Source: Scytonema hofmannii PCC 7110 (GTDB lineage Bacteria > Cyanobacteriota > Cyanobacteriia > Cyanobacteriales > Nostocaceae). Taken from it: 64,000 bases of DNA. The stretch is from contig NZ_KQ976354.1 of the NCBI RefSeq assembly GCF_000346485.2, forward strand, positions 11,304,341-11,368,340, read 5' to 3'. The notes below the pieces were generated by a model. The model was not told where the DNA came from. It searched no databases and was given only the letters and a program-made list of their open reading frames with translations. The position numbers were made by a program, and so were the translations under genes. Of the stretch, positions 1 to 8,706 are shown in pieces (positions within the stretch are counted from its first letter, which is position 1; each line of letters opens with the position of its first letter).

Positions 1-54
1 ATCTACGAGTGCGATCGCTGCACAAAAAGTAAATTTTAAAAAATTCTTCAACAT
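1..54 (-). CDS. N-terminus of a possible secreted protein (cut by window edge)
   Basis: An ATG at position 54 on the minus strand opens a frame that runs off the left edge. The 18 visible codons read MLKNFLKFTFCAAIALVD, a basic start followed by a hydrophobic core, as in a signal peptide. It lies just downstream of, and in the same direction as, the 187-aa secreted protein. No clear ribosome binding site is seen, so the gene is only suggested. Confidence 0.35.
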   Translation of the reverse strand, partial: MLKNFLKFTFCAAIALVD

Positions 55-120
55 AGATAACGTCAGGAGACAAAAATCAACATAACTGAGTAACAAAATT
101 TCAATCTACTTAGAAATCCT

Positions 121-149
121 AACCAATGACAAATGACAAATGACAAATT
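121..149. repeat. TGACAAA heptamer short tandem repeat
   Basis: Three tandem copies of an ATGACAA-type heptamer lie directly after the stop of the 187-aa gene. Such short tandemly repeated heptamers are common in Nostocales genomes. No function is assigned. Confidence 0.7.
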
Positions 150-713
150 CTAATAATTAAAATGCTTTTCCCATCCCTGTTCTAAAGGTAAAGATAGTCT
201 GTTTTGCTTTTGAGTGGGGATTGGTGCAAGCAAGCGATTGTTGCTTCCAAAAATTTTATAAGCCGCAATTGTACATATTGTTTGTGAGTCTAACAGTTTT
301 TCACTGCTCTCTTCAACTGCAATAGGGGTTGAAGGATGTCGTCCGATTTGGAGAAGCATCATTTTGCGTTCGCCTCCTTCATAATCAGTTAATTGAGACT
401 GCCAAGGTTTTCTAGATTCATTGCGCCATTCTGGAATGCTATTTGTGGAAGCAGTCAGTCGAATGGGAGTTTCTAGAATCGTTCCGTCATTCAAAAAATT
501 TGTGGAGATGGGATTTTGCAGCACGCAGCCATTTTGACGGGTAAATGTTACAAGCCCAGGGGTGACTTCGCGCTTGACAACTTTTACAGAAGATTCGTCA
601 AGTTGTAGAGCTTTTATATTCCTTGAAGAAGACATTGCTGTTTGAGCAGTAACTTGAGCGTAAGGTACACTAGCTAAAAGAGTAGCGATCGCAAAACTAA
701 AAACAAGTTTCAT
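150..713 (-). CDS. hypothetical secreted protein, 187 aa
   Basis: I do not recognise the family. The protein begins with a clear signal peptide (MKLVFSFAIATLLASVPYA, likely cut near AQA), so export is expected. The mature part is about 165 residues with two visible cysteines (in QNGCVL and QTICTI) that could pair. No transmembrane segment or enzymatic motif is visible. It lies about 470 bp from the divergently transcribed TpsB-like gene. No P- or T-element is found upstream, unlike the other secreted proteins of this region. Confidence 0.6.
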   Translation of the reverse strand: MKLVFSFAIATLLASVPYAQVTAQTAMSSSRNIKALQLDESSVKVVKREVTPGLVTFTRQNGCVLQNPISTNFLNDGTILETPIRLTASTNSIPEWRNESRKPWQSQLTDYEGGERKMMLLQIGRHPSTPIAVEESSEKLLDSQTICTIAAYKIFGSNNRLLAPIPTQKQNRLSLPLEQGWEKHFNY

Positions 714-1186
714 AATTAACCTCGTTAGAAAATAGATTGGTGATTTTTTGAATAAAAGACATGATAGTTTGTAGAAATATTCATATGAAACATTTCTACT
801 CTGTTAGACTTTTTTGCTATTATGCAGGCGTATTCTTTAGATGATTGGTAACTTAAGATTCTTCTGTTTGAGAAACATAATTTCTCATGCTTACAATCTT
901 AAATAGATGCAACTGAAATCAACTTATGCACTTAATTGAGGTGTAGGAATCCAATTTTGATTTTTAAACAATGACTGAGCCTGAGAAACCCGGTATCTAA
1001 GAGATACCGGGTTTCTGGACTTTAACTATCGTTAACCGACAAGTATTGGAACCACTTGTAATTTTATGCAATTCTAATTGATTAATATTTTTTATATGTT
1101 TCTAATATACTATTAGAATTTTTTTGAATTTACTATGTCATCAAAACAACGATATATTAATCTTATAAACGATAAGGAGTGACTGC
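714..1186. other. intergenic region between divergent genes
   Basis: AT-rich spacer between two divergent starts. The only structure seen is the hairpin at 984-1016. A good ribosome binding site (AAGGAG, 1174-1179) precedes the TpsB start. No copy of the P- or T-element is present on either strand. Confidence 0.6.
984..1016. repeat. perfect 15-bp stem hairpin
   Basis: AGAAACCCGGTATCT is followed by a 3-base loop and its exact complement. It shares the AACCCGG core with the hairpins at 6879 and 10114. Here it stands between two divergent starts and has no T-run, so it is more likely a dispersed palindromic repeat than a terminator. Confidence 0.75.
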
Positions 1187-2977
1187 ATGAAACATTGCAG
1201 CTTTATATTAAATCTTTCAGTAATATTGACAAGTTTCATGACTCAGGGAGTGACATTAGAGGCAACAGCAGAATACAATTATACTTTTCTTCAAGTACGG
1301 GATGAAGCTGAGAATCAACCAAAGCTAGACTTGACATTAGAACCAGACGATCCACTGGCGCAGACTCCAAACTCAATACCTACTCCAGAAGCACCTCTGC
1401 GGGAAAACTCTTTTCAGAAGGCGGAACCATTACCAAAACAATGTTCGTTGGATAATTCATCTTCAACAGAAAAAAAAATCATCACTTTTGGCAACATCAA
1501 GATCGCAGGTAGCACAATTTTCCAAGAAGATGACCTAAGACCAATTTTAGAGGCTTTTCAAGAACGAGAACCGACACGTGAAGAACTCTCAATCATCGCT
1601 GATAGTATAACTTTAATATATCTCAATAAAGGGTATATCAACTCAAGAGCGGTTATTAATCTCAAAACTGTAGATGGAAAACCAGAAATTTTAGTTACGG
1701 AAGGTCGTATAGGACAAATCGAAATTTACGGACTTCGTCGCATCAACCTGTCCTATGTTTGCAGTCGGATCTCGTTGGGTGCTAATGTCCCTCTTGACAC
1801 CAATGAACTTGAAAATCAATTACGTTTACTAAGAGCCGATCCACTGTTTGAAAATATTGAAGCCAGCTTACGTGCAGAAAAAAAAGAAGGTGTCAGCACT
1901 CTTGTGGTGCGAGTTAAAGAGGCAAATCCTTTTGTGAGTAGCTTAAGTGTAGATAACTATTTTCCTCCAGTTGTTGGCTCGGAAAGATTTGGAACTGAAC
2001 TGCGTTATCGTAACTTAACGGGTATTGGGGATGAAATTGCAGCTTCCTATTATCGTTCATTTTCAGGGGGTGCTGAAGTTTGGGATTTTATATACCGAGC
2101 TCCCTTAAATCCAAAAAACGGGACTTTACAATTGCGAGCAGCACCAAGCAATACTTCTATCATTCAAGAACCCTTTGACAGATTTGGAGTTCGAGAAACC
2201 CAGGAGTTATATGAGATAAGTTACCGTCAGCCGTTGATACGTTCGTTGAATGAGGAGTTGGCTTTATCCTTGAGTTTTACTTATCAAGATGGTCAAACTT
2301 TTATCTTGGATAATATACCAGTTCCGTTTCTCCAAGGTCCTAATGAAAGCGGTGTGACTCGTACCAGTGTAATTAAGTTTAGTCAAGATTATACGCGGCG
2401 AGACTTCAGTGGTGCTTGGTCTTTACGTTCTCAATTTAGTTTGGGTACTGGCTGGTTTGGTGCGACTGTTAACGAATCTCCTATTCCAGATAGTCGCTTT
2501 TTTAGTTGGCTTGGTCAAGTACAACGGGTACAACGACTTGATAATAATCATTTGTTACTAATGCAAGCCGATTTACAACTAACGCCAAATACCTTGTTAA
2601 CTTCCCAACAATTTATTATCGGTGGCGGACAATCTTTACGGGGGTATCGGGAAAATTTGCGTACAGGAGATAATGGATTTCGCTTCTCTATTGAAGATAG
2701 AATCGCCATTTTACGTAACAAATCAGGATATCCCGTGCTTCAGATTGCGCCTTACGTTGATTTAGGTGGAGTTTGGAATAATGCTAAGAATCCAAACCGA
2801 ATACGAAACGAAAGTTTATTGCTAAATACAGGTTTAGGTGTCTTGTGGGACAAACCTTTAGGAATTCACGGTCTTACTTTAAGGCTTGATTACAGTATCC
2901 CAATTTATAGCATTAAAGATCGTGGTGATAATATTCAGGATACAGCCTTTTACTTCAGCGCTCGCTATCAAATTTAA
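1187..2977 (+). CDS. ShlB/FhaC/HecB-family two-partner secretion transporter (TpsB)
   Basis: Outer-membrane beta-barrel of the Omp85/TpsB type that exports and sometimes activates a partner TpsA protein. Residues 1-25 are signal-like. A proline-rich acidic stretch follows (about 40-95). A POTRA domain covers about 100-175, with the segment ITLIYLNKGYINSRAVI typical of POTRA_2. A second POTRA-like segment runs to about 240, and the barrel makes up the rest, with the conserved hairpin region GGGQSLRGYREN. Length 596 aa fits the family. An AAGGAG site lies 7 bases before the ATG. The only TpsA candidate nearby is the minus-strand exoprotein at 12958-16908, so the partners are split and in opposite orientation. 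Confidence 0.9.
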   Translation: MKHCSFILNLSVILTSFMTQGVTLEATAEYNYTFLQVRDEAENQPKLDLTLEPDDPLAQTPNSIPTPEAPLRENSFQKAEPLPKQCSLDNSSSTEKKIITFGNIKIAGSTIFQEDDLRPILEAFQEREPTREELSIIADSITLIYLNKGYINSRAVINLKTVDGKPEILVTEGRIGQIEIYGLRRINLSYVCSRISLGANVPLDTNELENQLRLLRADPLFENIEASLRAEKKEGVSTLVVRVKEANPFVSSLSVDNYFPPVVGSERFGTELRYRNLTGIGDEIAASYYRSFSGGAEVWDFIYRAPLNPKNGTLQLRAAPSNTSIIQEPFDRFGVRETQELYEISYRQPLIRSLNEELALSLSFTYQDGQTFILDNIPVPFLQGPNESGVTRTSVIKFSQDYTRRDFSGAWSLRSQFSLGTGWFGATVNESPIPDSRFFSWLGQVQRVQRLDNNHLLLMQADLQLTPNTLLTSQQFIIGGGQSLRGYRENLRTGDNGFRFSIEDRIAILRNKSGYPVLQIAPYVDLGGVWNNAKNPNRIRNESLLLNTGLGVLWDKPLGIHGLTLRLDYSIPIYSIKDRGDNIQDTAFYFSARYQI

Positions 2978-3049
2978 GTAGCTAGGTATGTAGCGCCCTG
3001 GTGGGGGTAGGGGTTCTTGTTGTAGTAAAATTGGGATGCTCCCCCGAAT

Positions 3050-3502
3050 TTATTCGCTAATCTTCTGGCACTGTAATGGTTTGCGCTCATTCGGGAACTT
3101 CCACCATTCCCAATTGAATAAGAATTGACGCCGAGGGTCGCGCTTGCTCCAGCCATTAGCGGAGAGCGTGTTGTTGTTGTAGTTGAGATACCAATAGTCG
3201 GTAAGAAGCTCAGAATTTTTTGACCACCTTTTTGCTAAAGGAACCCAAGAAGCGCCATTATTATGGCTAACGCCTCCTACAACCTTTACACTACTTGTGT
3301 GGGTGCAGACATTACCATTGCAGGTTGTTTGCGGATCATTAACTGTATACCAGTGCATTTTGGCTGGACGCCCTCCGTCATTGCAATCCCAAAGTCCAAA
3401 GAACCATTCCTTGGCCACTAATGAAGAATTGGCTGAGCCTGATGCCGTAAAAAAACAAATAGCAAAGACAGTTAAACCTAAAAACCGAATTGTATTTTTC
3501 AT
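3050..3502 (-). CDS. small secreted protein, DUF6006-like
   Basis: A 150-aa protein with a signal peptide (MKNTIRFLGLTVFAICFF, cut after SGSA). The mature part has the pattern AKEWFFGLWDCNDGGRPAK with a Cys pair in TTCNGNVCTHT, then many Trp/Tyr/Asn residues and a final Cys. From memory it resembles the cyanobacterial DUF6006 family of secreted proteins of unknown function. It is preceded by both a T-element (3692-3721) and a P-element (3839-3896), which places it with the sigma-linked genes of this region. Confidence 0.65.
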   Translation of the reverse strand: MKNTIRFLGLTVFAICFFTASGSANSSLVAKEWFFGLWDCNDGGRPAKMHWYTVNDPQTTCNGNVCTHTSSVKVVGGVSHNNGASWVPLAKRWSKNSELLTDYWYLNYNNNTLSANGWSKRDPRRQFLFNWEWWKFPNERKPLQCQKISE

Positions 3503-3691
3503 AATGCTGAGAAATCCTATCTTGTCTGTATTTGATAATTTGTTACATTCTTGTACGCAATGTTGTTTTAAGTGACAGAAAAATCAAGCATTTTTAGCCC
3601 CTATTTCCGTTTTTGTCTATACCTCGGCTTAACTTTTATTTAATTTGTTCAACTTAATTTACTTGTAAGGAGCCAAGATACACATCGAATA

Positions 3692-3721
3692 AATGTCATG
3701 TTTAGACCATGATATTTGTCA
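3692..3721 (-). promoter_or_regulatory. T-element (TGACA x2, 23-nt spacing)
   Basis: On the minus strand two TGACA half-sites start exactly 23 nt apart (TGACAAAT, then TGACATTT). It lies about 190 bp upstream of the 150-aa secreted protein. The later GATATC block seen in the other four copies is not conserved here. Confidence 0.5.
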
Positions 3722-3838
3722 CACTCACTTTGTAAAATAAGAGTTGATTTGGAAGCATCCCAATTTTCCAAAAAGATGGGAGCGTGGGCAAATTATCAGG
3801 GAACTAGCAATTGAAATCTCTGTGCTTAACTCAAGAAC

Positions 3839-3896
3839 CACTCTCTATATATTTCTGCGTTGCTCTTCATGGTTTTATTCAAATTCAGAAAAACTT
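3839..3896 (-). promoter_or_regulatory. P-element copy 1 (putative sigma-specific promoter)
   Basis: On the minus strand it reads TTTGAATAAAACC, then 22 nt, then ATAGAG-AGT, preceded by a T-run. It is upstream of the T-element and the 150-aa secreted gene, about 340 bp from its start. Confidence 0.55.
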
Positions 3897-3989
3897 TACT
3901 ATGGATGCCGATCGCGGGTAGAGGCAAGTTTGCTACCAACCCATTTGAGTCCAAGATGCCCGTTTCGGTCTCCCTCAATTTCCAAAAAA

Positions 3990-5249
3990 TTACCAACTGC
4001 CACCAGCACCACCACCGTCGCTACTGCCTCCGCCAAAGCTACCACTGTCACCGCCAAAGCTACCACTGTCACCGCCAAAGCTACCACTGTCACCGCCAAA
4101 GCTACCACTATCACCACCCCACGAACTACCAGCCTTCGACCTTCGTGTAGTTCGAGGCGGAGAGAAGCAAGGAATAATTTCTTCATTCTGGTGCTGAAAA
4201 GAACAACTGTGGCACTTATAAGTAATCAGCCATCTTCCAGAACTGTGTTCCGTAGTTTTTGCGATCATCTTTTTGGTAAGGGTGATAGTCAATTCTTGAC
4301 AATGAGGGCATTGTCTAAATCGAGGTGAATTGGACTCACAGGCGACAATATGAAATTTTCGCTCAGTAAGGTTCTGGCTGCAATTGGGACATTGCCACCC
4401 TTCAAATCTAACACTACCTAGGCGTTGTGCTGTTTTTGCTACGTTGCTCAAATGTGGCGAGAGGGTAATCTTGTCTACTTTCTTCATTGGTTGTTCGCAA
4501 TCAGCACACAAAAAAATGTAATTGCCTTTACTTAGACGCGTTTGCCCAAATGGTCGAATGAAAATTTTACGACGTTTCAGATAAATAACCGAGCCGATAA
4601 AGAGTATTGGTGTTCCACTCATAACAAGCATTACCCAACGCGAAGCGCTATCTGTAGGTGCTTCTTCATTCGAGAAAGTTTCTTGAGTTGAAGTGATGAC
4701 TTTATTGACAGAGGATGCTTCATCAGACTCTAGAATAACGACTAGTGCTTTTGTGCCTGCCAGAGTCCCACCTTCAAAATCTCCTTTTTTAAATTTTGGG
4801 ATAATTTGGGTATCAATAATGTTACCCACTTTGGCATCAGGCAAAATCGCTTCTACACCGTTACCAGTTTCTATTTCAACGCGGCGATCGCCTACTGAAA
4901 TCAAAAACAATACACCATTATTTTGTCCTTTCTTGCCAATGCCCCAATGATTAAAAAGTTCCGTGGCAAATTTTTTTGGTGAATCAGCAGGAGCGGTTTT
5001 TGGTACGCTAACCACCGCTATTTCTACACCCTTTTTGGCTTCTAATTGAGAAATCATTTGATTGAGTTGAGTTTCTGTTTCATTGCTCAAGATTCCTGCC
5101 ATATCAGTTACCCAACCACCATAATCCTTTCGGGGATTGGGGACTTCTTGCACTGTCAAAGCCAAGCTCGAAAGGGGACAAAGACATAGGATTGAGGAAA
5201 ATAAACTCGCCCAAAAACTGGGTTTTAGTTTTCGTAAATTAGTTTTCAT
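3990..5249 (-). CDS. TPM-domain membrane protein with zinc-ribbon-like cysteines and GGDSGSF repeats
   Basis: Signal peptide at about 1-30, then a TPM domain (about 35-175; motifs DYGGWVTDMAGIL, WGIGKKGQNNGVLFLIS, VEIETGNGVEAILPD) as in YgcG/TLP18.3 proteins. One membrane segment lies at about 206-224. The following half, on the other side of the membrane, has four CxxC knuckles (CADC, CPNC, CPHC, CHSC), which suggests two zinc ribbons. The tail is Gly/Ser-rich, with four GGDSGSF units and GGGSSDGGGAGG. TPM proteins are associated with membrane protein quality control and repair, but the role here is not known. A T-element lies about 200 bp upstream. Confidence 0.8.
   Translation of the reverse strand: MKTNLRKLKPSFWASLFSSILCLCPLSSLALTVQEVPNPRKDYGGWVTDMAGILSNETETQLNQMISQLEAKKGVEIAVVSVPKTAPADSPKKFATELFNHWGIGKKGQNNGVLFLISVGDRRVEIETGNGVEAILPDAKVGNIIDTQIIPKFKKGDFEGGTLAGTKALVVILESDEASSVNKVITSTQETFSNEEAPTDSASRWVMLVMSGTPILFIGSVIYLKRRKIFIRPFGQTRLSKGNYIFLCADCEQPMKKVDKITLSPHLSNVAKTAQRLGSVRFEGWQCPNCSQNLTERKFHIVACESNSPRFRQCPHCQELTITLTKKMIAKTTEHSSGRWLITYKCHSCSFQHQNEEIIPCFSPPRTTRRSKAGSSWGGDSGSFGGDSGSFGGDSGSFGGDSGSFGGGSSDGGGAGGSW
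4030..4113. repeat. 21-bp coding tandem repeat, 4 units
   Basis: Four near-perfect 21-bp units encode the GGDSGSF heptapeptide at the C-terminus of the TPM protein. It is low-complexity coding sequence, not a CRISPR. Its near-identity suggests recent slippage and variable length between strains. Confidence 0.85.
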
Positions 5250-5451
5250 AATTTTACACCTTGAGATGGAGATGTTTGGTGGAACTTAGTGGAGTGACGC
5301 AATCGCAAAAACTGGATTTTACGTGACTCCACGAGCTTCCGCTACCAGAATCACTGTTTTTTCTATTTCTGCCATGAACTCAAGTTCTTTGAGATGTTTA
5401 TTAAGTCCATAATCTGAAGATATCTGTAAAACTCTGAAGAAGTATCTCATT

Positions 5452-5481
5452 AATGTCACCTTCAAAGCATGACAAATGTCA
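5452..5481 (-). promoter_or_regulatory. T-element upstream of the TPM gene
   Basis: Minus-strand TGACATTT and TGACATTA start 23 nt apart, followed about 35 nt on by AGATATC (5419-5424). It lies between the stop of the 361-aa gene and the start of the TPM gene. Confidence 0.5.
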
Positions 5482-5503
5482 TTCAATTCATTCAAGAAAA
5501 AAT

Positions 5504-6589
5504 TTAGTTGCAACCAACAGCAGTGCAAGTGCGAGGTTTATCAACGTAAGTTGTGGGTGTTGTTGGTCGCTCCTCTAGTGTGGGAGGCTTGACATCTGGA
5601 ACGAAAGAAGCACAGTTGGCGATCGCTCTGGTGTAAGCTTCCTGACGAGAGACAACACCAGTATTGAGGCGTTGCTCAAAAGTTTGTTGGTTGTTGACAA
5701 CGCTCATCGCCACAAGAAATGCGCTCTCCATCTTATTTTGAACAGCATCGCGACTTTCGATAGTGTCCATCCCAGTACTGGAAACATCCAACGCAAAACC
5801 CAAACCACCACCACCAATGCGCTTTGGTTTGAGAGCGAAACCTTGGCGGTAATTCACTGATGCTCCACAAGCGGAACTATATTGGAACGAGAACGCTTCA
5901 CCACCAGTTCCTGGTGCAGTCGAACCAAATTGAATGTGGTTGTGTCGAGCACCTTCCACCTTGACACGTGTGGTCGGGGAAACATTAGGGGCGACAGTTG
6001 TTGCACCAGTCGTCATCGATTGATGGTTCTTTTGGTCGCCCACGGAAGAGTGAGCGCGGTTATTGACATCACCAACTTTGGCGTCACCACCACCAGAGTG
6101 GTTAAGATTTGTATTGTGACTGTTACCACTGTCGCGAATTGTGGCTTTGGCATCAGAGCTACTGTTGGAATCACTACTGCTGTTGGAATCAGAGTTAGCT
6201 GTGGTGGGAGTAATCACAGTTGTATTTGTACCGCCATTTTCTACCTGTTGGCTGATACCAGGAACATAGCCACCTGATGAATCGTGATGGCCTCCGCCTC
6301 CGCCATCGGTTGTTGATGTGCTGCTCCCGGAACCGTAAATCGCCGTGTTGCGAGCATCGCAACGTGGGTCGATATGTGGAACATCATTTCTGGCTTCACA
6401 ATCAATGTCTTGATTTAAAGTGCCAGTGGGATTGACGGTCAAGTTAGCCGCATCCACAAATGTCTCCGGACCAATAGCCGAACCCTTTATTTTTTGATTC
6501 ACCACTTGAGCACTGGCAACATCTGCACACAAAATAGCAGTTGCTGATAAACTTAATAAACCGATGGTAGCAATTTTTAAAGCAAACAT
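5504..6589 (-). CDS. 361-aa secreted protein, copy A
   Basis: Family not recognised. A signal peptide (about 1-28, ending ASA) is followed by a cysteine-containing region, then a long low-complexity Ser/Asn/Thr/Gly/His stretch (about 90-200), and a folded-looking C-terminal part (about 215-330) with FSFQYSSACGASVNYRQGF and a heptad-like helix (NKMESAFLVAMSVVNNQQ). It ends in Pro/Thr-rich sequence and a CTAVGC tail. Copy B (8707-9792) is identical in protein except for residues 332-341. A P-element lies 142 bp upstream of the ATG. Confidence 0.75.
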   Translation of the reverse strand: MFALKIATIGLLSLSATAILCADVASAQVVNQKIKGSAIGPETFVDAANLTVNPTGTLNQDIDCEARNDVPHIDPRCDARNTAIYGSGSSTSTTDGGGGGHHDSSGGYVPGISQQVENGGTNTTVITPTTANSDSNSSSDSNSSSDAKATIRDSGNSHNTNLNHSGGGDAKVGDVNNRAHSSVGDQKNHQSMTTGATTVAPNVSPTTRVKVEGARHNHIQFGSTAPGTGGEAFSFQYSSACGASVNYRQGFALKPKRIGGGGLGFALDVSSTGMDTIESRDAVQNKMESAFLVAMSVVNNQQTFEQRLNTGVVSRQEAYTRAIANCASFVPDVKPPTLEERPTTPTTYVDKPRTCTAVGCN

Positions 6590-6730
6590 AACTGACTCCT
6601 AATATTTAACTAATAACTTTGATAAATTCAGCCATAAAAATCAAAAACAAACAAGTGAGAGTCGGTGTTTATCAAACAAGTCGATGAGTTAGATAACTAT
6701 CAGGTTCAATCTCTGTTGCCAGCGCACCTG

Positions 6731-6796
6731 CGACTCTCTATATATTTCTGCGCCTGTTTAACGAGTTTTATTCAAAGTTAAAAAAATTTTTTTGAG
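6731..6796 (-). promoter_or_regulatory. P-element copy 2
   Basis: Minus strand: TTTGAATAAAACT, 22 nt, ATAGAGAGT. It is followed by a 142-nt leader to the 361-aa gene, copy A. The poly-A/poly-T flank upstream is longest in this copy and copy 3. Confidence 0.6.
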
Positions 6797-6878
6797 AATG
6801 GTTTTGAGAGGATGTTGTCAAGTTTTCAGTTGGATACAGTTTGGTTTTTGCTCGCCAACTTACCTCTGTAACGTAAAA

Positions 6879-6906
6879 AACCCGGTTTTCAACGAAAAAC
6901 CGGGTT
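6879..6906 (-). terminator. Rho-independent terminator after the immunity-like gene
   Basis: Minus-strand hairpin AACCCGGTTTT / AAAACCGGGTT with a 6-base loop, directly followed by a run of T. It lies 30 bp past the stop of the 238-aa gene. Confidence 0.75.
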
Positions 6907-6935
6907 GGGGTGGGTGTTTCGTTTATGCAGATGCT

Positions 6936-7652
6936 TCATTTAAAACCATATTTGAAGATTTGGTCACGGTAATAGCGGGAGTTCCATTCAACAATTGGTT
7001 TTCCAACCTGTATTTCCCACTTTCGTAAAGCTTCTTCTAGCAAGGGTTGATTTTTGGCTGCATACAAGTAGTTATCTTGCCAGTGTAAACTTAATTGATC
7101 TAAAGTCCTCTCAACCCAAATATCTACAGAAGTTTCAAAGCTAACGCTGCCATCTGACGGTATCAACGCTTCTTCATCGTCTTCTTTAGGTTCCATCACA
7201 TAGCCAAAATAAAACTTAGCTGCTCTGGGTATCAAAACTTGATTTAATGTGTCTTCATTTAATTTGTCTTCTGGCTCGGTGACAAAAACACATAAGTCAC
7301 AGTCAATAAAAATCGTGGTAAAGAAAGATTCTTCAGAGTTTTCTAGAGATAACTTTAGCTCTTGCAAAACTTGAGCATGACTTTTTTCTTCAATAAGTCT
7401 AATTTGTCCTTCTTTTACTTGTTTGACTTTTCCATTTGGATCAACAGTTATGATATCATAGCAAATCTCTACAGGTTTGCACAACTGATGAAAAGCTAAC
7501 AAAAAAATTTTAACTTGGTCAATAACATAACTATTTAAAGAATTTACAGATAGCTCATCTGCTACACCGATATCTATTTCCCAAGAACCAGTTTCTTCTT
7601 TAAATCCAAAAGTTGCTGTTTTTAGAAAAATATCTCTAAATTGACTCTTCAT
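6936..7652 (-). CDS. putative immunity protein of the CdiA-CT-like toxin, 238 aa
   Basis: An acidic, soluble protein with no signal peptide or membrane segment and no family I recognise. Its start overlaps the stop of the toxin-like gene by four bases (ATGA), so the two are translationally coupled. A hairpin terminator follows. Immunity function is inferred only from this position: polymorphic toxin cassettes are normally followed at once by a cognate inhibitor. The N-terminal half has predicted-strand-like segments (EIDIGVADEL, VEICYDIITV) and the C-terminal half is Trp/Tyr-rich. Confidence 0.55.
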   Translation of the reverse strand: MKSQFRDIFLKTATFGFKEETGSWEIDIGVADELSVNSLNSYVIDQVKIFLLAFHQLCKPVEICYDIITVDPNGKVKQVKEGQIRLIEEKSHAQVLQELKLSLENSEESFFTTIFIDCDLCVFVTEPEDKLNEDTLNQVLIPRAAKFYFGYVMEPKEDDEEALIPSDGSVSFETSVDIWVERTLDQLSLHWQDNYLYAAKNQPLLEEALRKWEIQVGKPIVEWNSRYYRDQIFKYGFK

Positions 7653-8416
7653 TTTAGCTTCTCAGTGAAAGGACCATTAACATTTCCATCTGCTGTACGT
7701 ACCATGAAGCTTCGCTTTAAAACGGCTTGACCGCTTACAGTGTCTGGGTAAATTACCTCCAAGTAATCGACGTTCTTTAATTGAGCTTCAGGAGCAGAAC
7801 GGTTACCTTTCATCTTACCGTTAAGATATCTTTCGATCTCAGCTTGATTTAAGCCACCAGAACTTGCTTGAGAACCATCAAAAATAATGTCTCCATTTCC
7901 TTCCTCAGATTGCCTAATCTGATTATTCGCTTTGTCTATCTGAGTATTGAGGTTACTTTTTGTAATTTGCTTTCCTGGCTCACGGAATTTTACGTCTACC
8001 CGTGCTGTTTCAGCTTGTCCTGGAAGCTTAATACGAAGATCGGGACTAAGAGGCTCATCAATAACTGGTATATCACCAGCAGGTGTCTCTGCTGTAGGTC
8101 GCACAATTTCAACTTCATACCCTGCATTAGCGTATCGTTCTGCTAACCTCAGTTCTGCCTGACTATCGTGGTTTCCTGCACGTGCTTCATTGATTTTTTT
8201 GACTAACTCAGTGTCTGGTAATCCTCGAACTCCTTTTTTTCTAAGGCGTGCTTCCCAAGCGTTAAAGTCGATAGCTCCATTAACGTCTTTAGGTAGGTCT
8301 ACAGGATGTTCAGCTCTAGGGCGTCCTGTCATTGGTTCTGGTGATAATGTGCGTCCATTGGGAATTGGTGAGTTTTTGATGACTTCTGGGTCTATAATAT
8401 CAGAACCCCTAACCAT
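7649..8416 (-). CDS. orphan CdiA-CT-like toxin module, 255 aa
   Basis: Residues about 85-230 resemble the nuclease domain found at the C-terminus of CdiA-type contact-dependent toxins: LAERYANAGYEVEIVRP, a central Asp (SPDLRI), VDVKFREPG, and a final strand LKNVDYLEVIYP. The fold is probably PD-(D/E)xK-like, with VDVKF carrying the D-x-K. The N-terminus is not an export domain. The frame stays open for about 25 codons upstream of the ATG (to about 8491, reading ...RLNSSKYSGVSSPSLLRM), and the ATG has no ribosome binding site, so this looks like the detached 3' end of a larger toxin gene. It is coupled to the 238-aa gene. Confidence 0.6.
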   Translation of the reverse strand: MVRGSDIIDPEVIKNSPIPNGRTLSPEPMTGRPRAEHPVDLPKDVNGAIDFNAWEARLRKKGVRGLPDTELVKKINEARAGNHDSQAELRLAERYANAGYEVEIVRPTAETPAGDIPVIDEPLSPDLRIKLPGQAETARVDVKFREPGKQITKSNLNTQIDKANNQIRQSEEGNGDIIFDGSQASSGGLNQAEIERYLNGKMKGNRSAPEAQLKNVDYLEVIYPDTVSGQAVLKRSFMVRTADGNVNGPFTEKLK

Positions 8417-8668
8417 TCTAAGTAAAGATGGGGATGATACTCCGCTATATTTACTGGAGTTTAAACGACTCCTTTCCCGCCCAAAGATGACTTATTTAAA
8501 TGAACCGCAAAGACGCAAAGGACACGTTCGCGAAGCGTCTCGAAGAGAAGAAAGAGGAGAAGAAGATAGGTAATCTTATAGCGGGAATGGAGTCAAGAAA
8601 AAAAAGAGTCTGATTAAATACAGACTCCACACTTAAGATATCCGTAAAACTTAGAGAAGTATCGAATC

Positions 8669-8698
8669 AATGTCACGATGAGAGCATGAGATTTGTCA
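8669..8698 (-). promoter_or_regulatory. T-element upstream of the toxin module
   Basis: TGACAAAT and TGACATTG start 23 nt apart on the minus strand, with GGATATC about 30 nt further. It is the diverged counterpart of the element at 5452-5481 and belongs to the same duplicated block. Confidence 0.5.
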
Positions 8699-8706
8699 TG
8701 AGGAAT

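Larger units (their letters stand above)
5504..6833. repeat. 1.33-kb direct repeat, left arm
   Basis: This block (361-aa gene plus leader and P-element) recurs at 8707-10036, offset 3203 bp. The promoter-proximal two thirds are nearly identical, and the C-terminal end of the gene has diverged more. The two arms enclose the toxin/immunity-like pair and its terminator. Confidence 0.9.

Noticed and set aside
3744-4328. Plus-strand and alternative minus-strand frames over the 21-bp repeat
   Set aside because: They are shadows of the TPM gene's GGDSGSF repeat and have no ribosome binding site.
5319-5528. 69-codon minus-strand frame before the TPM gene
   Set aside because: It overlaps the end of the 361-aa gene and the T-element, and its composition is not protein-like.
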